NCBI RefSeq assembly: GCF_040802235.1
Contig: NC_133158.1
Coordinates: 153,586,401 to 153,650,400 of the forward strand
Length of the DNA: 64,000 nt
Origin: Manis javanica
Taxonomy: Eukaryota; Chordata; Mammalia; Pholidota; Manidae
Reading direction: 5' to 3'
This document shows positions 61,001 to 64,000 of the stretch, piece after piece. Under the pieces are notes generated by a model, which was given only the letters and a program-made list of their open reading frames with translations, was not told the origin of the DNA and did not search any database. Positions within the stretch are counted from its first letter, which is position 1; every line of letters begins with the position of its first letter. The translations under genes were made by a program, and so were the position numbers.

Positions 61001-61115
61001 ACTGGTTGTGGTTACATGACTGTATATATTTGTCAGAACTCATCGAACTGTTTAAAATGGTGCATTTTATTGTATAGGTTATACCTCTGTAAAAGTTGAT
61101 CAAAATATATTAAAA
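58085..61115 (+). mobile_element. Long degraded L1M (L1ME/L1M4-like), plus strand
   Basis: 58826-59020 resembles L1M ORF1 ('acttcaaaacagctattata', 'gaagagagaaatggaaaat'). 59190-60780 is ORF2 with many breaks ('aggaataaatttaacaagag', 'tggaataccactcagcaata'). A 3' end with 'ggtgcattttattgtatagg' ends at about 61115. It is the oldest long L1 in the window. Confidence 0.78.
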
Positions 61116-61439
61116 TAAAAAGCTGTTTTAAATAATGTTTCTCTGCTTTGAGTAGTCCCCTTGGAGTACCTAGATTCTAGCCATTTTTGCTTTTTTACAC
61201 CACTCAGCTTTTCCCCTGGAGGCAGGTAATTTTCTAGCTAAGTAGGATAGAGGGGGAGAGGGGTTTGAATAAGATAAATACAGCTGTTTGATATCTTATC
61301 ATTAGAATATCAATGTATTTGGAGCATAAAGGGAAACTGGGTTTTAGAGATAGGGAACTGAGTTTTTGTTCTAATTACATATCAAATAGCTATAGTTAAT
61401 AATAATGTATTGCATAGTGGAAAGTTGCTAAGAGAGCAG

Positions 61440-61615
61440 ATCTTAAAAGTCCTCATCACAAGAAAAAAGATTCTTTAACTATATATGATGATGGATGCTA
61501 ACTAGACTTATTGTGGTGATCATGTTACAATATATACAAACATCAAACCACTATGTCGCACACCTGAAACTAAAATAATGTTGTATGTCAATTATACCTT
61601 TACTAAAAAAAAATT
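61440..61615 (+). mobile_element. L1 3'-tail fragment, plus strand
   Basis: 'tgatggatgctaactagact', 'tattgtggtgatcatgttac' and 'gtatgtcaattataccttta' end in an A-tract. Confidence 0.8.
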
Positions 61616-61919
61616 TTATGAAGCTTGACTACCACCAAAAATCTATGAAGGTGATTATTTACCCTATCTATGCTAGGTTTAAAGATTACTACTTGTAAAA
61701 TTCTTTGCTTATTTCAAGGCTTAAAATTTATCTCGTTTTAATTTGGCACAATTTTGCATTGCATGTGTATGTGCAGAACAAATGAGAAGAAATCAGATAG
61801 AACAAATGGCGAGTATTTTCCCATTATCAGCCTGTAATAAGTCCCTGACAAGTATTTCAAAGGCTTTTTGGCAGGAGAGGGGAAAAATTCTCAGAAGTCA
61901 AGATATGCAGACTAGCACA

Positions 61920-61920
61920 A

Positions 61921-61969
<49 letters not shown>
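61920..61969. repeat. (AT)n microsatellite
   Basis: About 24 uninterrupted TA dinucleotides. Open frames across it are artefacts. Confidence 0.97.
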
Positions 61970-61972
<3 letters not shown>

Positions 61973-62433
61973 GTAAAAAAAAAAACACAAAAAAACCCAG
62001 AAAGATAAAACTCTGGTTTACCTTTTGTGAGACTTACTTTCCTACTTTTTTTTTTAAGTGTAATGACTTTATACCCATGTTTCAGCCATCTTATTTTCCC
62101 ATCCACATGATTTGAAGGCAAAGGATTAAAGATTTTGGCTAATACCATTCTTATTCTGAAGAAATTCTCATGCAACTGGACAAAGACATATGGAGAAACA
62201 ATTCTGGCTATAGGAGATAATAAAGTGCCATCTAATTGACCATTAATAGGAGAATGTTATGGTAAAGTTTATTATATAGCCATTGAATACTGTGCAACCA
62301 TTTAAAAGAAGGAAGATCTCTGTGTTATTAGGGCAGGGTGCCCATGATTAATGCAGATTTGTAGAAAGCTAGTTGAAGAAGAATATGTTTAGTATGATCC
62401 CATTTATGTTTTTAAAAAACCCACAGAATGAGT

Positions 62434-62457
62434 ATATATATATATATATATATATAT
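62434..62457. repeat. (TA)n microsatellite
   Basis: About 12 TA units. Confidence 0.95.
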
Positions 62458-62959
62458 GCACGTGTCTCAATTACATGAAGAGAAACTGTTAGTAGAAATT
62501 AGCTCTGCAGAGAGGGGTTGAGAATGAGCAGGGAGGGGAGGTATTGCCTATTTAAAAAAATTAACATCTTTATTAGAATTTTCAATGAGCATTTGCTACT
62601 TAAGAAAACAGACATTTCTAACAAATAAACAGTGCCCCTACCGTGCACTGATGCTGCAGAAATCAGAGATAATCAGTAAGCTGATTGCAGTCTGGTTGGT
62701 ATTCTATGGATGGAGACTTACCTTTCTTCATTCCAAGGAGGGTGTATTATCATATAGTCTTCTCATTTTGCTTACCTTATATGATCATCTTTTGAATCAC
62801 AGAGCTACCTCAGTGCAATCAGAGATGAAGTAATGAATAGGAGTAACTTGTGTACTGCTTCAGTGTAACTTGTTCCAGAAAAGGAGTTTTCTTCTGCGAC
62901 TTCTAACCCATTTGAGTACAATGTGGAGAAAAACATGGGATATGGCATCCCACAGCCTG

Positions 62960-63125
62960 GAATCTAGTTCTACCACTAACCAGATCTGAGATTTTGAGTA
63001 GGTTTACAAGTCCTCTGGATTCCCTAAACCTGTTTTGCTATCTGTCACATGGGCAAAATACTTGCTTTCTCAAGCCTTACTAGGATAGTCACGAAGATCT
63101 AGTGAGATAAAGGTGGTAAAAATTT
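62960..63125 (+). repeat. MIR-like fragment, plus strand
   Basis: 'ctagttctaccactaaccag', 'tctgtcacatgggcaaaata' and 'tagtgagataaaggtggtaa' follow the MIR consensus. Confidence 0.75.
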
Positions 63126-63289
63126 TGGAGAAAGTAGTTAAACTTCTTTAGGTGACCTGAATTATTATAGTTGCTACTCCGAGGGCCTAAAAATCATCCA
63201 GTCTTTCCCTAGAGTTTTTGATCAGAAAGTATTGAGGAAAAATCATGGCCTCAGATAGATGCCTAGAGAGAGGTAAAAAGGCATATGCA

Positions 63290-63450
63290 AGAGCAAGCAT
63301 TTATTACATACCTCCCATGGGCCAGGCCCCAGTTAAGTTATGTGTACATTTTATCTGATTTCATCCTCACAGCAAGCTGTGATTTGGTTTTCTCAGGCTA
63401 CTTTTACAGATCAGAAAACTCAAAGATAAAGAATATGTAACGTAAGTGTG
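63290..63450 (-). repeat. MIR-like fragment
   Basis: 'gcatttattacatacctccc', 'gggccaggccccagttaagt' and 'cttttacagatcagaaaact' are an inverted MIR. Confidence 0.7.
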
Positions 63451-63829
63451 AATCCTCATTCATTTATTCATTCATCCATTCAGTAATAGTACTGGGTACC
63501 AGAAAAACAACTGTGAATTACAAAGTAGAAGACCCTGCTTTCAGAGATGTGCCTGTGAGGGTTCCCTGGTTTAAGCTTTCCCAGCTGTCCAAGGGCAAAG
63601 GGGGTAGTCTTAGGAAGTTTTATATCACCCAGCTTCTGACCCTTAGCACTGGCACCCTCTCTGCCACATTCCCTAGACTGTTCACTTTATGTCTCACATG
63701 TCAGGCCCTGAACCCTGATGCCCTTTCTCCACCTACCCCTGATACGCCCCATCCTGTGCCAACAATCTTGAATGTCCAGGGGCAGAAGCCTGTATTAACC
63801 AGTTTTTCCTCCCAAGGTGTGATCACCTG

Positions 63830-64000
63830 AGTGCAGGGAACGTCTGAGAAAGCTGCATCCGCGAGCGAGTCAGCTGTCATCGCACGGCTTTCCCTACGGC
63901 CCAACCGGGACCGGTCTCGGAAGCGGAAGGCAGTGAAAAAGCCGAGACTCCCAGGCTTGAAACTCAAGGTTGCTGGAAGCTAGGGGCAGGCCAGTCTGCA
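63830..64000. promoter_or_regulatory. CpG-rich block at the window edge (possible CpG island start)
   Basis: About a dozen CpG dinucleotides fall within roughly 110 bases (63841-63950), unlike the neighbouring AT-rich DNA. No exon, splice site or promoter motif can be assigned. It may be the edge of a CpG island continuing past 64,000. Confidence 0.4.

Noticed and set aside
61743-62175. Frames encoding alternating Ile-Tyr tails
   Set aside because: Produced by the (AT)n microsatellite.

Overview
This window is nuclear DNA of a placental mammal. Two housekeeping genes lie head to head at a CpG island near 9 kb. On the plus strand is the complete three-exon SERP1 gene (RAMP4, 66 codons). On the minus strand is the first coding exon of EIF2A. 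The EIF2A-SERP1 divergent pair is known conserved mammalian synteny. The rest of the window is AT-rich intron or intergenic DNA dominated by LINE-1, with MaLR, ERV and MER5/MER20 relics. I saw no lineage-specific SINE (no Alu, B1/B2, carnivore or ruminant type), only old MIR/L2. This, with the L1 3' ends, makes me think of a SINE-poor laurasiatherian such as a pangolin, but that is a guess.

Layout. 1-8956: EIF2A intron 1, holding a MaLR LTR, L1 pieces and composite element A (1943-4204). 8957-9760: divergent CpG-island promoter and first exons. 9676-11324: SERP1 coding exons, with a 3' UTR to about 11.57 kb or, with the distal poly(A) signal, about 13.24 kb. 13.2-17.7 kb: mostly unique. 17.7-21.2 kb: nested L1s. 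22.8-23.2 kb: an antisense processed pseudogene of EIF1AX. 24-35 kb: MaLR, MER5, a large inverted L1 cluster and an LTR-like relic. 35.24-41.55 kb: a short ERV with tRNA-Ser-type primer site, whose 3' LTR is split by composite element B. 43.3 and 50.0 kb: two solo LTRs of the same ERV family with clean 5-bp duplications. 44.9-47.0 kb: L1. 49-64 kb: old DNA transposons, MaLR LTRs, a long degraded L1M and microsatellites, with a CpG-rich edge at the right end.

The most interesting object is a composite retrotransposon present twice. It consists of an L1 3' end, an A/GAAA tract, a ~145-bp unknown segment, a second A-tract, the transmembrane end of a retroviral env, a polypurine tract, and an LTR up to its poly(A) site plus poly(A). 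Copy A is flanked by a perfect 15-bp target-site duplication and copy B by a perfect 17-bp one, so each entered the genome as a single L1-type insertion. The architecture parallels the env-LTR SINE-R part of hominoid SVA elements. Copy B seems to carry one further transduced segment. Both copies have broken coding regions.
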